A DNA stretch of 64,000 nt from Lolium rigidum (taxonomy: Eukaryota > Streptophyta > Magnoliopsida > Poales > Poaceae), in contig NC_061514.1 in the NCBI RefSeq assembly GCF_022539505.1, positions 336,953,090 to 337,017,089 on the forward strand, in the 5' to 3' direction. The position numbers and the translations under genes are program-made. This document shows positions 22,577-35,122 of the stretch, one piece after another; position 1 is the first letter of the stretch, and each line of letters starts with the position of its first letter. The notes beneath the pieces are model-generated. The model saw only the letters and a program-made list of their open reading frames with translations, did not search any database and had not been told where the DNA came from.

Positions 22577-25014
22577 CGATGACCCACAAGTATAGGGGAT
22601 CACAACAGTCTTCGAGGGAAGTAAAACCCAATTTATTGATTCGACACAAGGGGAGCCAAAGAATATTTGTAAGCCTTAACAACGGAGTTGTCAATTCAGC
22701 TGCACCTGGAAATAGACTTACTTGCAAGGGTTTATCAGTAGCAACAGTTTTATAGCAGTAGCGATAGTGAAATATCAGCAGCAGTGTAACAAAGACAACA
22801 GTAGTGATTATAGTAAACAGCAGGATTAAAATACTGTAGGCACGGGGATGGATGAACGGGCGCTGCATGGACGAGAGAACTCATGTAACAATCAAGGTAG
22901 GGCATTTGCAGATAATAATAAAACGGTATCCAAGTACTAAACAACCATATGCATGTGTTCCATATATAGTCGTACGTGCTCGCAATGAGAAACTTGCACA
23001 ACATCTTTTGTCCTACCAGCCGGTGGCAGCCGGGCCTCTAGGGAATAATCCTTTTAATAGAGTACCGGAGCAAAGCATTAACACTTCGCGAACACATGTG
23101 ATCCTCATATCACCGCCTTCCCCTCCGGTTGTCCCAATTTCGTCACTTTGGGGCCTCGGGTTCCGGACAGCAATATGTGTATACAACTTGCGGGTAAGAT
23201 CATAAAACAATGAATATCATCATGAAACAATAACATGTTCAGATCTGAGATCATGGCACTCGGGCCCTAGTGACAAGCATTAAGCATAACAAGTTGCAAC
23301 AATATCATAAAAGTACCAATTACGGATACTAGGCACTATGCCCTAACAATCTTATGCTATTACATGACCAATCTCATCCAATCCCTACCATCCCCTTCAG
23401 CCTACAGCGGGGGAATTACTCACACATGGATGGGGGAAACATGGTTGGTCGATGGAGAGGCGTCGGTGGTGATGATGGCGATGATCTCCTCCAATTCCCC
23501 GTCCCGGTGGAGTGCCAGAACGGAGTTTCTGGTCCCGAGACGGAGTTTCGCGATGGCGGCGGAGTTCTGGATGTCTTCTGGCAATTTCGTCTAACCCCCG
23601 TGCGTTTTTAGGTCGAAACCCTTAAGTAGTCCAGAGGGGGTGATACGCGTACAGCACGCGTCCGTTGGGAACCCCAAGAGGAAGGTGTGATGCGCACAGC
23701 GGCAAGTTTTCCCTCAGAAAGAAACCAAGGTTTATCGAACCAGGAGGAGCCAAGAAGCACGTTGAAGGTTGATGGCGGCGGGATGTAGTGCGGCGCAACA
23801 CCAGGGATTCCGGCGCCAACGTGGAACCCGCACAACACAACCAAAGTACTTTGCCCCAACGAAACAGTGAGGTTGTCAATCTCACCGGCTTGCTGTAACA
23901 AAGGATTTGATGTATAGTGTGGATGATGATTGTTTGCAGAAGACAGTAGAACAAGTATTGCAGTAGATTGTATTTGATGTAAAAGAATGGACCGGGGTCC
24001 ACAGTTCACTAGAGGTGTCTCTCCCATAAGATAAATAGCATGTTGGGTCAACAAATTACAGTCGGGCAATTGACAAATAGAGAGAGCATGACAATGCACA
24101 TACATGATATGATGAGTATAGTGAGATTTAATTGGGCATTACGACAAAGTACATAGACCGCTATCCAGCATGCATCTATGCCTAAAAAGTCCACCTTCAG
24201 GTTATCATCCGAACCCCTTCCAGTATTAAGTTGCAAACAACGGACAATTGCATTAAGTATGGTGCGTAATGTAATCAATAACTACATCCTCGGACATAGC
24301 ATCAATGTTTTATCCCTAGTGGCAACAAGCACATCCACAACCTTAGAACTTTCCGTCATCGTCCCGGATTTAATGGAGGCATGAACCCACTATCGAGCAT
24401 AAATACTCCCTCTTGGAGTTAAGAGTAAAAACTTGGCCGAGCCTCTACTAATAACGGAGAGCATGCAAGATCATAAACAACACATAGGTAATAGATTGAT
24501 AATCAACATAACATAGTATTCTCTATCCATCGGATCCCGACAAACACAACATATAGAATTACGGATAGATGATCTTGATCATGTTAGGCAGCTCACAAGA
24601 TCCGACAATGAAGCACATAAGGAGAAGACGACCATCTAGCTACTCGCTATGGACCCATAGTCCAGGGGTGAACTACTCACTCATCACTCCGGAGGCGACC
24701 ATGGCGGTGAAGAGTCCTCCGGGAGATGATTCCCCTCTCCGGCAGGGTGCCGGAGGCGATCTCCTGAATCCCCCGAGATGGGATTGGCGGCGGCGTCTCA
24801 GTTAGGTTTTCCGTATCGTGGCTCTCGGTACTGGGGGTTTCGCGACGAAGGCTTTAAGTAGGCGGAAGGGCAACGCGGGGGGGCACACGAGGGCCCCACA
24901 CACCAGGGCCGCGCGACCAAGGGCTGGGCCGCGCCGCCCTGTGGTGTCGGCGCCTCGTGGCCCCACTTCCTTTCCCCCTCGGTCTTCTGGAAGCTTCGTG
25001 CAAAAATAGGACCC

Positions 25015-26612
25015 TGGTGCGTGTAGTTGACACGTCCGTTGGGAACCCCAAGAGGAAGGTGTGATGCGCACAGCGGCAAGTTTCCCTCAGTAAGAAACCA
25101 AGGTTTAATCGAACCAGTAGGAGTCAAGAAGCACGTTGAAGGTTGATGGCGGCGGGATGTAGTGCGGCGCAACACCGGAGATTCCGGCGCCAACGTGGAA
25201 CCTGCACAACACAACCAAAGTACTTTGCCCCAACGAAACAAGTGAGGTTGTCAATCTCACCGGCTTGCCGTAACAAAGGATTAACCGTATTGTGTGGAAG
25301 ATGATTGTTTGCGAGAAAACAAGATAAAACAAGTATTGCAAGCAGATTTGTATTTCAAGTATTAAAAGAATGGACCGGGGTCCACAGCTCACTAGAGGTG
25401 TCTCTCCCATAAGATAAAAGCATGTTGGGTGAACAAATTACAGTCGGGCAATTGACAAATAGAGAGGGCATAACAATGCACATACATGACATGATAAGTA
25501 TAGTGAGATTTAATTGGGCATTACGACAAAGTACATAGACCGCCATCCAACCGCATCTATGCCTAAAAAGTCCACCTTCGAGGTTATCATCCGAACCCCC
25601 TCTAGTATTAAGTTGCAAAGCAACGGACAATTGCATTAAGTATGGTGCGTAATGTAATCAACAACTACATCCTCTGACATAGCGCCAATGTTTTATCCAT
25701 AGTGGCAACAGCACAACACAACCTTAGAACTTTCCGTCATCGTCCCTGTGTCAATGCAGGCATGAACCCACTATCGAGCATAAATACTCCCTCTTGGAGT
25801 TAAAAGTAAAAACTTGGCCAAAGCCTCTACTAGAAACGGAGAGCATGCAAGATCATAAACAACACATGTGTAATAACTTGATAATTAACATGACATGGTA
25901 TTCTCTATCCATCGGATCCCGACAAACACAACATATAGAATTACAGATAGATGATCTTGATCATGTTAGGCAGCTCACAAGATCCAACAATGAAGCACAA
26001 TGAGGAGAAGACAACCATCTAGCTACCGCTATGGACCCATAGTCCAGGGGTGAACTACTCACTCATCACTCCGGAGGCGACCATGGCGGTGTAGAGTCCT
26101 CCGGGAGATGAATCCCCTCTCCGGCAGGTGCCGGAGGAGATCTCCGTAATCCCCCGAGATGGGATCGGCGGCGGCGGCGTCTCAGTAAGGTTTTCCGTAT
26201 CGTCGTTTTTCGCCTCAGGGGTTTCGCGACGGAGGCTTTAAGTAGGCGGAAGGGCAGAGTCGGGGGCCAGACGAGGGGGCCACACCATAGGGCGGCGCGG
26301 GGCCCCCCTGGGCCGCGCCGCCTTGTGGTGTCGCCACCTCGTGGCCCCACTTCGTGTGTTCTTCGGTCTTCTGGAAGCTCCGTGGAAAAATAGGCCCCTG
26401 GGTCTTCGTTTCGTCCAATTCCGAGAATATTTCGTTACTAGGATTTCGAAACCAAAAACAGCAGAAAACGAGAACCGGCACTTCGGCATCTTGTTAATAG
26501 GTTAGTTCCGTAAAATGCACGAATATGACATAAAGTGTGCATAAAACATGTAGGTATCATCAATAATATGGCATAGAACATAAGAAATTATCGATACGTC
26601 GGAGACGTATCA
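25015..26612 (-). repeat. 3' LTR of the 25015-31955 element
   Basis: 1598 bp; the minus-strand start TGATACGTCTCCGACG is at 26612. It pairs with 30365-31955. Confidence 0.85.
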
Positions 26613-29180
26613 AGCATCCCCAAGCTTAGTTCTCGCTCGTCCCGAGCGAGTAAAACGATAACAAAGATAATTTCTGAAGTGATATGCCATCATAACCTTG
26701 ATCATACTATTTGTAAACATATGTAGTGAATGCAGCGATCAAAACAATGGTAATGACATGAGTAAACAAGTGAATCATATAGCAAAGACTTTTCGTGAAT
26801 AGTACTTCAAGACAAGTATTAATAAGTCTTGCATAAGAATTAACTCATAAAGCAATAAATCAAAGTAAAGGTATTGAAGCAACACAAAGGAAGATTAAGT
26901 TTCAGCGGTTGCTTTCAACTGTAACATGTATATCTCATGGATAATTGTCAACATAGAGTAATATAACAAGTACAATATGCAAGTGTGTAGGAATCAATGC
27001 ACAGTTCACACAAGTGTTTGCTTCTTGAGGTGGAGAGAGATAGGTGAACTGACTCAACATAAAAGTAAGGAGAATGGTCCTTCAAAGAGGAAAGCATCGA
27101 TTGCTATATTTGTGCTAGAGCTTTTATTTTGAAAACATGAAACAATTTTGTCAACGGTAGTAATAAAGCATATGAGTTATGAAAGTTATATCTTACAAGT
27201 TGCAAGTCTCATGCATAGTATACTAATAGTGCCCGCACCTTGTCCTAATTAACTTGGACTACCGGATCTTTGCAATGCACATGTTTTGACCAAGTGTCAC
27301 AATGGGGTACCTCCATGTCGCCTCGTACAAAGGTCTAAGGAGAAAGCTCGCATTTTGGATTTCTCTCTTTTGATTATTCTCAACTTAGACATCCATACCG
27401 GGACAACATGGACAACGGATAATGGACTCCTCTTTAATGCATAAGCATGTGGCAACAATTATTATTCTCTTACGAGATTGAGGATATATGTCCAAACCGA
27501 AACTTCCACCATGAATCATGGCTTTAGTTAGCGGCCCAATGTTCTTCTCTAACAATATGCATGCTCCAACCATGAAGGTGGTAGATCTCTCTTACTTCGT
27601 ACAAGACGGACATGCATAGCAACTCACATGATATCCAACAAAGAATAGTTGATGGCGTCCCCGTAAACATGGTTATCGCTCAACAAGCAACTTAATAAGA
27701 GATAAAGTGCATAAGTACATATTCAATACCACAATAGTTTTTAAGCTATTTGTCCCATGAGCTATATATTGCAAAGGTGAATGATGGAATTTTAAAGGTA
27801 GCACTCAAGCAATTTACTTTGGAATGGCGGATAAATACCATGTAGTAGGTAGGTATGGTGGACACAAATGGCATAGTGGTTGGCTCAAGTATTTGGGATG
27901 CATGAGAAGTATTCCCTCTCGATACAAGGTTTAGGCTAGCAAGGCTATTTGAAACAAACACAAGGATGAACGGTACAACAGAAACTCACATAAAAGACAT
28001 ATGGTAAACATTATAAGACTCCATACCGTCTTCCTTGTTGTTCAAAACTCAATACTAGATGTTATCTAGACTCTAGAGAAACCAAATATGCAAACCAAAT
28101 TAGCAAGCTCTAAGTATTTCTTCATTAATGGGTGCAAAGTATATGATGCAAGAGCTTAAACATGAGCACAACAATTGCCAAGTATCAAATTATCCAAGAC
28201 ATTTTAGAGTTACTACATGTATCATTTTCCAATTCCAACCATATAACAATTTAACGAAGAAGAAACTTCGCCATGAATACTATGAGTAGAGCCTAAGGAC
28301 ATATTTGTCCATATGCTACAACGGAGCGTGTCTCTCTCCCATAAAGTGAATGCTAGGATCCATTTTATTCAAACAAAACAAAAAACAAAAACAAACCGAC
28401 GCTCCAAGCAAAGTACATAAGATGTGACTGAATAAAAATATAGTTTCAGTGGGAGGAACCCGATAATGTTGTCGATGAAGAAGGGGATGCCTTGGGCATC
28501 CCCAAGCTTAGACGCTTGAGTCTTCTTAATATATGCAGGGGTGAACCACCGGGGCATCCCCAAGCTTAGAGCTTTCACTCTCCTTGATCATATTGCATCA
28601 TACTCCTCTCTTGATCCTTGAAAACTTCCTCCACACCAAACTCGAAACAACTCATTAGAGGGTTAGTGCATAATAAAAATTCACATGTTCGGAGGTGACA
28701 CAATCATTCTTAACACTTCCGGACATTGCATAAAGCTACTTGGACATTAGTGGATCAAAGAAATTCATCCAATATAGCAAAAGAGGCAATGCGAAATAAA
28801 AGACAGAATCTGTCAAAACGAACGATCCGTAAAGATGGATTTTATTAGGCCACCGGACTTGCTCAAACGAAAATGCTCAAATTGAATGAAAGTTGCGTAC
28901 ATATCCGAGGATCATGCTCGTAAATTGGCGTAATTTTCCGAGCTACCTACAGGAAGATAGACCCAGATTCGTGACAGCAAAGAAATCGGAACTGCGCAAG
29001 TAATCCAAATCTAGTACTTACTTTTCTATCAAAGACTTTACTTGGCACAACAAAACATAAAACTAAGATAAGGAGAGGTTGCTACAGTAGTAAACAACTT
29101 CCAAGACACAAATATAAAACAAAAATACTGGAGTAAAAACATGAGTTGTCTCCCATAAGCGCTTTTCTTTAACGCCTTTC
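26613..29180 (-). other. Non-coding 3' internal region (minus strand)
   Basis: Counterpart of 504-3090, with the purine tract next to the LTR (near 26613-26630), the extended palindrome GCTCGTCCCGAGC (near 26636), two distal AAGCTTGGGGATGC motifs and the hairpin near 28490-28565. No gene is supported. Confidence 0.7.
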
Positions 29181-29189
29181 GCCTAGGCG

Positions 29190-30070
29190 CGAAAGTGTAT
29201 ATCAAGTATTATCGAAGGGTGGTGCGTCAACCTTACCTTGGGCTTTACCCTTACCTTTCTTATTGTTTTTCTTTCCCTTTGGTTTAGGAAATATATGATT
29301 TCCCCCGGTATAGAGGTGAATTTCGGAGTGCCTTCTCCCACATCAATGACTCGCTCCCAATAGTTTCAACGAGGATCTCCCGAGTATGATTTTTCCTGTT
29401 TCAATAACAAGATAATCAATGGATATTGTTCTTCCAAGTATGGTTGTATGCACACCTGCAGCCTACTCCCTTAGGAATTATAATAGAGTTATCAATGAGA
29501 GTTATTTCTTCTCCTCCTTCATCGACTCCCCAAAGTTTCAAAGATTTATAAATGCTTTCGTGCATAAGGCAAAATTCATACATAATATCACAAAGAGGCA
29601 TGAAGAGTTCGATCACCGATAACAATTTTAACAGATAGGATCCCACAATGAAAGTTCGGAGTTCACTAAAACTTGATCAAGACGGTTATGAATGTATCCA
29701 TAATTTTCATTTAAGCGAGATGCACTTGTCTCAAGAGTGTTTAATCTATTATGAATGCCGATAAGGGTCGAATCAAAATTATTAGCTCGAATCATGTGAC
29801 GCAACCAACTTCTTTATGGCATTAAAAGCTTGATCCCCATTGCAATGGAGGAAATCTCCTCCCACTAAAGTATCCAAAGCATATCTATAGCGAACCATAA
29901 GACCAAAATAAAAATTACTAAGGAGCAAACTTAGAGTCATTTGAGGTTCGAGCTTCACGATAAGAAGTAAAAATTCTAGACCAAGCATCCTTAAAACTCT
30001 CCTCATCCCCTTGTTTAAAAGTGAAGACTAATTCTTCGAGCGAAGAAGTAACAGGTTCAGAGCTAGACAT
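29190..30070 (-). pseudogene. Gag-protease-like polyprotein remnant, second lineage
   Basis: The initiator is at 30070 on the minus strand. The first 100 codons include a F-K-Q-G-D-E-E-S-F-K-D-A-W-S-R block and then Y-F-G-L-M-V-R-Y-R-Y-A-L-D-T, the order of a grass retrotransposon Gag; this differs from the Gag at 36974. The frame changes several times (near 29940, 29780, 29640 and 29470). The end, around 29440-29300, carries S-I-D-Y-L-V-I-E-T and I-I-L-G-R-S-S-L, the second half of a retropepsin-like domain, without an intact D-x-G active site visible. It cannot make a complete protein as assembled. Confidence 0.6.
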
Positions 30071-30364
30071 GGTAACAAAAGTAACTAAATATTTTTTTTT
30101 GTATTTTTAATATAGAGTGCAAGACAATAAAGCAAACTAAATAAAGTAGATGCAAGTAACTAATTTTTTTGTGTTTTTGATATAGCAAACAAGATAGTAA
30201 ATAAAGTAAAGCTAGCAACTAATTTTTTTGTGTTTTGATATAATGCAACAAACAAAGTAGTAAATAAAATAAAGCAAGACAAAAACAAAGTAAAGAGATT
30301 GAGAAGTGGAGACTCCCCTTGCAGGCGTGTCTTGATCTCCCGACAACGGCGCCGTAAATTTGCT

Positions 30365-31955
30365 TGATGCGTGTAGTTGACACGTCCGTTGGGAACCCCA
30401 AGAGGAAGGTGTGATGCGCACAGCGGCAAGTTTCCCTCGATAAGAAACCAAGGTTTAATCGAACCGAGAGGAGTCAAGAAGCACGTTGAAGGTTGATGGC
30501 GGCGGGATGTAGTGCGGCGCAACACCGGAGATTCCGGCGCCAACGTGGAACCCGCACAACACAACCAAAGTACTTTGCCCCAACGAAACAGATGAGGTTG
30601 TCAATCTCACCGGCTTGCCGTAACAAAGGATTAACCGTATTGTGTGGAAGATGATTGTTTACAGAGAAAACAAGTAAAACAAGTATTGCAGACAGATTTG
30701 TATTTCAGTATTAAAAGAATGGACCGGGGTCCACAGTTCACTAGAGGTGTCTCTCCCATAAGATAAAAGCATGTTGGGTGAACAAATTACGATCGGGCAA
30801 TTGACAAATAGAGAGGGCATAACAATGCACATACATGACATGATAAGTATAGTGAGATTTAATTGGGCATTACGACAAAGTACATAGACCGCCATCCAAC
30901 CGCATCTATGCCTAAAAAGTCCACCTTCGAGGTTATCATCCGAACCCCTCCAGCATTAAGTTGCAAAGCAACGGACAATTGCATTAAGTATGGTGCGTAA
31001 TGTAATCAACAACTACATCCTCGGACATAGCGCCAATGTTTTATCCCTAGTGGCAACAACGACAACACAACCTTAGAACTTTCTCATCACTGTCCCGGTG
31101 TCAATGCAGCATGAACCCACTATCGAGCATAAATACTCCCTCTTGGAGTTAAAAGTAAAAACTTGGCCGAGCCTCTACTAGAAACGGAGAGCATGCAAGA
31201 TCATAAACAACACATGTGTAATAACTTGATAATTAACATGACATGGTATTCTCTATCCATCGGATCCCGACAAACACAACATATAGAATTACAGATAGAT
31301 GATCTTGATCATGTTAGGCAGCTCACAAGATCCAACAATGAAGCACAATGAGGAGAAGACAACCATCTAGCTACCGCTATGGACCCATAGTCCAGGGGTG
31401 AACTACTCACTCATCACTCCGGAGGCGACCATGGCGGTGTAGAGTCCTCCGGGAGATGAATCCCCTCTCCGGCAGGGTGCCGGAGGAGATCTCCGGAATC
31501 CCCCGAGATGGGATCGGCGGCGGCGTCTCGCAAGGTTTTCCGTATCGTCGTTTTTCGCCTCGGGGTTTCGCGACGGAGGCTTTAAGTAGGCGGAAGGGCA
31601 GAGTCGGGGGCCAGACGAGGGGGCCACACCATAGGGCGGCGCGGGCCCCCCCGGGCCGCGCCGCCTTGTGGTGTCGCCACCTCGTGGCCCCACTTCGTGT
31701 GTTCTTCGGTCTTCTGGAAGCTCCGTGGAAAAATAGGCCCCCGGGTCTTCGTTTCGTCCAATTCCGAGAATATTTCGTTACTAGGATTTCCGAAACCAAA
31801 AACAGCAGAAAACGGAACCGGCACTTCGACATCTTGTTAATAGGTTAGTTCCGGAAAATGCACGAATATGACATAAAGTGTGCATAAAACATGTAGGTAT
31901 CATCAATAATATGGCATAGAACATAAGAAATTATCGATACGTCGGAGACGTATCG
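30365..31955 (-). repeat. 5' LTR of the 25015-31955 element
   Basis: 1591 bp, ends near-identical to 25015-26612. The primer site follows at 30354-30337 in the form GGCGCCGTTGTCGGGAG, a tRNA-Asp type with one change. Confidence 0.85.
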
Positions 31956-32499
31956 GACCCCGGGCGTTGATTTCGTCCAATTCCGAGAATATTTCCTTTG
32001 TAGGATTTCGAAACCAAAAACAGCAGAAAACAACGAATCGGCTCTTCGACATCTCGTTAATAGGTTAGTGTCGGAAAATGCATAAATACGACATATAATG
32101 TGTATAAAAAATGTAGATATCATCAATAATGTGGCATGGAACATAAGAAATTATCGATACGTCGGAGACGTATATATCAGGGGGGCGTCGGAGGCTGGCC
32201 GAGGCGGCCTCACCATAAGGCGGCGCGCCCCCCTCCTAGGCCGCGCCGGCCTATGGTGTGGAGGCCGTGGGCCTCCCCCTGGCCTGCCCTTCTGGCTCCA
32301 TGAGTCTTCTGGGAACACAGGCCCTTCGCAATTAATCCCGGGGATTTTCCTGAAAGTTGAGTTTCTGCACAAAAACAAGACACCGTGGCAATTCCGCGAA
32401 AACAGCGTTAGTCTGTGTTAGTTGTATCCAAAATACACAAATTAGAGGCAAAACAATAGCAAAAGTGTTCGGGAAAGTAGATACGTTTTGGACGTATCA

Positions 32500-32977
32500 A
32501 CAAGTTGCCAGACAATTGGCGACATGAGCATTGGATGGGTGAACCTATGCTGCCGGAGCATGACCTCAAGACACCCACCGCAGATATGAGGAGCTTGCAT
32601 AACCCTGTCCAGTATCTGGAGAGGCAACTTCTCAAATCAACATCTCCTGGTTTCCCTCTCTTCGTGGTGAGAGTGCCAACTGGCATGGGCTTTGCCGAAA
32701 AGTACCCTGCGGACTTGTGCTTTATCCGGTTCGATGGCATCTTCAACATCTTTCGCATGAAAATGTTCCACCATACCGTGGTCCGGCTAGTTGCTCTTAT
32801 CCTGTCTTCCCAGATCGTTAAGGAGGGGACACCGGGCATCGCGATAATGGACCACTTCTATATGCGGGAGAGCATCATCTGCAACCCTGTGGATCAGACG
32901 ATTGCCACCAAGCAGATCGAGGATTTCTTACTGCTGAGCATTAAGAAGAGCGGCATTCTCATCCCTTACTTCCCCGA
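32500..32977 (+). pseudogene. Ulp1-like protease gene of the CACTA element, N-terminal exon
   Basis: Continues the frame broken by the F3 LTR: K-L-P-D-N-W-R-H-E-H-W-M-G-E-P, then a conserved stretch with F-P-L-F-V-V-R-V-P and M-D-H-F-Y-M-R-E-S. Open through to TTCCCCGA at 32977, followed by a strong donor (GTAAGT). The acceptor of the next exon is near 33037. Proteins of this type in plant CACTA elements combine a poorly characterised N-terminal part with a C48 (Ulp1) protease fold. The frame inside this exon is intact; the gene as a whole is not. Confidence 0.55.
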
Positions 32978-33039
32978 GTAAGTAATCATTCGCTAGTCCC
33001 CATTACATTCTATCCTATATCTCCATTTGCATTTGCGAA

Positions 33040-33560
33040 GCTTAATCCGAGTGTTTTGCGCAAAGACAAGTACTGCACCCTCATCATCGTGCACCCGCAA
33101 CACTCGCATGCAATCTATCTCGACTCGGGTAGGGACAAGAAAAAAGAATATACCGACATCAAGGGCGTTTTCAATGATGCTCTCACCGGCTTCGCCTCCA
33201 AGACAGCCCCCCTCAAAGTACATAGAAAAGTATGAGGAGGCTTGGCATTAACCCACACAACCAACTTCGCCTCCCTCAAGCAGTCGTCGGAAGAGAATGG
33301 GATGGACGCGTGGTACGCCATGCTTCAGATGCAGGAGTACATAAAGTACGTAGATGACATGTTGTTGCGAGAGACTCTTAGAAACAGGTTTAAAAGCATG
33401 GCAGATGCCAACGATAGAGACCTGAGACTCAACTGGGGTCGCGTCCAGCAGATGATTTGCACGATAATCGTGCAGGATGTTGAAAATAGGTCTAGCGCGT
33501 TCTTCTACGGCTACGGTTAACCACCTCATGACGAGATAGATTTCCGCTTGGAGATGTCGC
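33040..33560 (+). pseudogene. Ulp1-like (C48) protease domain, decayed
   Basis: The frame reads T-L-I-I-V-H-P-Q-H-S-H-A-I-Y-L-D-S-G, the His...Asp part of a C48 cysteine protease core. It passes one TGA stop near 33231, continues through H-T-T-N-F-A-S-L-K-Q-S and N-G-M-D-A-W-Y-A-M-L-Q-M-Q-E-Y, and ends in TAA at 33518-33520, with similarity running on to about 33570. At the place where these proteases carry the nucleophile (consensus D/x-C-G/A-x-Y-V) there is Ala, so the cysteine seems to be missing. Ulp1-type proteases cleave SUMO; the role in CACTA elements is not established. Pseudogene by the internal stop. Confidence 0.55.
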
Positions 33561-33863
33561 GTGAGGACAATCCATTCAACTCGCTGAAGGGCTGCCGTCC
33601 AATTCCCCCAAGGTCTACAACCTGATCCTACGACACAAACTCTTTTGCTTAAGCTTGAACAATATGTCGATGAACTTGCGTACTGTAATTGCTATATATT
33701 CCGGCCCGGTCGACTTGTCACTTTTATTTAGTTTGTATGGATGTGCATGTGAACCTGCGTCTATAATTCCATTTACTTTGGTATATATTTCTAGATTATG
33801 GCGTGTTTACCTTAATCATTTGCATTTACTCGACCCTTACTTGGCTCGTATTTGGAGTTCGTC

Positions 33864-34510
33864 GATGATTAGAATGTTCAGTCACTCGTACACTCGGGGG
33901 TGGAGCCAGTGAGCCTTGGTGTGATAGCCACAAATATCAATCTATTGTGCATCCTACTTGGGCTCACTGACTCCATCCCTGAATGTTAATATTTGTTTCG
34001 ACCAACAAAGTATGAGGCACGCTATTTAGTTTGTACTACTTGTCTTTTATTTGAGTTGGAACTTCTTAATTGCATTGGCCGATGATTAGAATGTTCGGTC
34101 ACTACACTCAGGGTGGGGTGAGTGAACCTGGTGTGATTGCACAAATATCAATCTGTTGTGCATCCTACTTGGATTCACTTACCCATCGCTGAATGTTAAT
34201 ATTTGTTTCGACCGAAAAAGTATGAGGCATATGCTATCTACTTGGCTCTTATTGGAGTACGCCGATGATTAGAATGTTTGGTCGCTCGTACACTCGGGGG
34301 TGGAGCTAGTGAGCCTGGTGTGATGGCCACAAATATCAATCTCTTGTGCATCCTACCTAGTCTCCATCCTTGAATATTAATATTTGTTTCGACCAACAGA
34401 GTATGATGCATGCTATTTAGTTCATACTACTTGTCTCTTATTTGAGTTTATACTTGTTAATTGCATTGTCCAATGATTAGAATGTTTCGTCACACTTCTC
34501 ATATATACTT
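33864..34510 (+). repeat. Degenerate tandem repeat inside the CACTA element, about 4 units of 180-217 bp
   Basis: Units start with GATGATTAGAATGTT at 33864, 34081 and 34264, and AATGATTAGAATGTT at 34472. Each contains a GTACACTCGGGGGTGGAG-like stretch, ACAAATATCAATCT and TTAATATTTGTTTCGACC. Spacings are 217, 183 and 208 bp. No coding frame runs through them. Confidence 0.8.
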
Positions 34511-34574
34511 ATATGTTGCAAATAGATATATATATCATCTATGATTTGGTACTGTCGTTTTATTTATCCTGTGC

Positions 34575-34835
34575 ATGGAGATGCCGACGACATATATCGT
34601 GTACAAGGGGAGAGTTCCTGGAGTCTACGATGACTGGGAGGACTATCGGAGACAGGTGCACCGCTTCAGCGGCAACATCTACAAGGGATACCCCACTAGA
34701 GTGGAGGCGGAAGGAAGATACGCGCGTTATCTAGCGGGAGAGATGAGGGACATGAGGAGGAATCGGATGAAGACCATGGCCTTCATGATGATGCTCATCG
34801 TGATCATGGTCATGTTTTATGTGATTGTAGTTTAG
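34575..34835 (+). CDS. Small protein: RNase H1 N-terminal (viroplasmin-type) domain plus C-terminal membrane helix
   Basis: 86 codons. Residues 5-52 fit the RNase H1 hybrid-binding domain (also called caulimovirus viroplasmin domain): Y-x-V-Y-K-G-R-V-P-G-V-Y, a conserved Trp at 21, V28, F-S-G at 31-33, Y-K-G at 36-38, then an E-A-E helix. In RNase H1 this domain grips RNA-DNA hybrids. Here there is no catalytic RNase H domain; residues 68-86 are a hydrophobic Met/Ile/Val-rich helix preceded by an Arg/Lys-rich stretch, so a tail-anchored membrane protein is plausible. It lies in the 3' part of the CACTA element, after the protease and tandem repeats, and is the only undamaged frame there. Whether it is expressed is unknown; an upstream exon is possible. 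Confidence 0.65.
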   Translation: MEMPTTYIVYKGRVPGVYDDWEDYRRQVHRFSGNIYKGYPTRVEAEGRYARYLAGEMRDMRRNRMKTMAFMMMLIVIMVMFYVIVV

Positions 34836-35122
34836 GTTAGTAGCTACATTGTGAGGTGTATGACGACACTTGTGACGACTATGTACCGAGACTTCTAACT
34901 TTGTGAAACTTCATCGTTCGGTGTTGCATGTGTGTTGTATAAATCAACATTTCGAAACGAGACTTGCCTATTTGTGTATTGATATCGAAATGAGACTTGG
35001 CTCTCTATGTGTTTTTCATATTGCATGTGTACTGCTGTATAAATATATACTGTATTGGATGATATAAATATGCATTGTAATACGTTGGAAATTGCTGTAA
35101 AAATTGAATTTTCGAATTATAC
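34836..35122 (+). other. CACTA 3' flank of the small ORF
   Basis: AT-rich, no gene seen. It ends at TATAC, the target duplication of the F1 element. Confidence 0.6.

Larger units (their letters stand above)
25015..31955 (-). mobile_element. Complete F1-type LTR retrotransposon with a different gag, TSD GACCC
   Basis: 6941 bp on the minus strand: 5' LTR 31955-30365, primer site near 30354-30337, degenerate gag-protease-like region (30070-29190), 3' non-coding region (29180-26613) and 3' LTR 26612-25015. The 5-bp target duplication GACCC is present at 25010-25014 and 31956-31960. The LTRs and 3' region are F1-like, but the coding part is a separate gag lineage. No polymerase is seen. The terminal bases differ slightly from TG...CA (last base G at 31955; TGG for TGA at 25015). 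Confidence 0.85.
23641..32179 (-). mobile_element. F1-type solo LTR (23641-25014 plus 31956-32179), split by one insertion
   Basis: The two pieces add up to 1598 bp, the same length as a full F1-type LTR, and join at GACCC. Flanking bases are GGGGG on both sides (23636-23640 and 32180-32184), the 5-bp target duplication. No internal region remains, so it arose by LTR-LTR recombination. It sits within the F3 LTR and hosts the complete element 25015-31955. Confidence 0.8.
22577..32499 (-). mobile_element. F3 solo LTR (22577-23640 plus about 32185-32499), split by nested insertions
   Basis: The two outer pieces form one LTR on the minus strand. It starts at 32499 with TGATACGTCCAAAACGTATC (again a terminal palindrome) and ends near 22577 with a GATGACCCACAAG stretch known to me from abundant wheat-group LTRs. 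No internal sequence or second F3 LTR is present, so it is a solo LTR, or a fragment. I could not find a matching target duplication: ACAAG follows 32499 and GCTGG precedes 22576. The coding frame of the CACTA gene resumes across it. Two further insertions sit inside. Confidence 0.65.

Noticed and set aside
33864..34510. Regularly spaced repeats, considered as a CRISPR-like array
   Set aside because: Units are about 200 bp and the similarity extends through the units without unique spacers, in a plant transposon.
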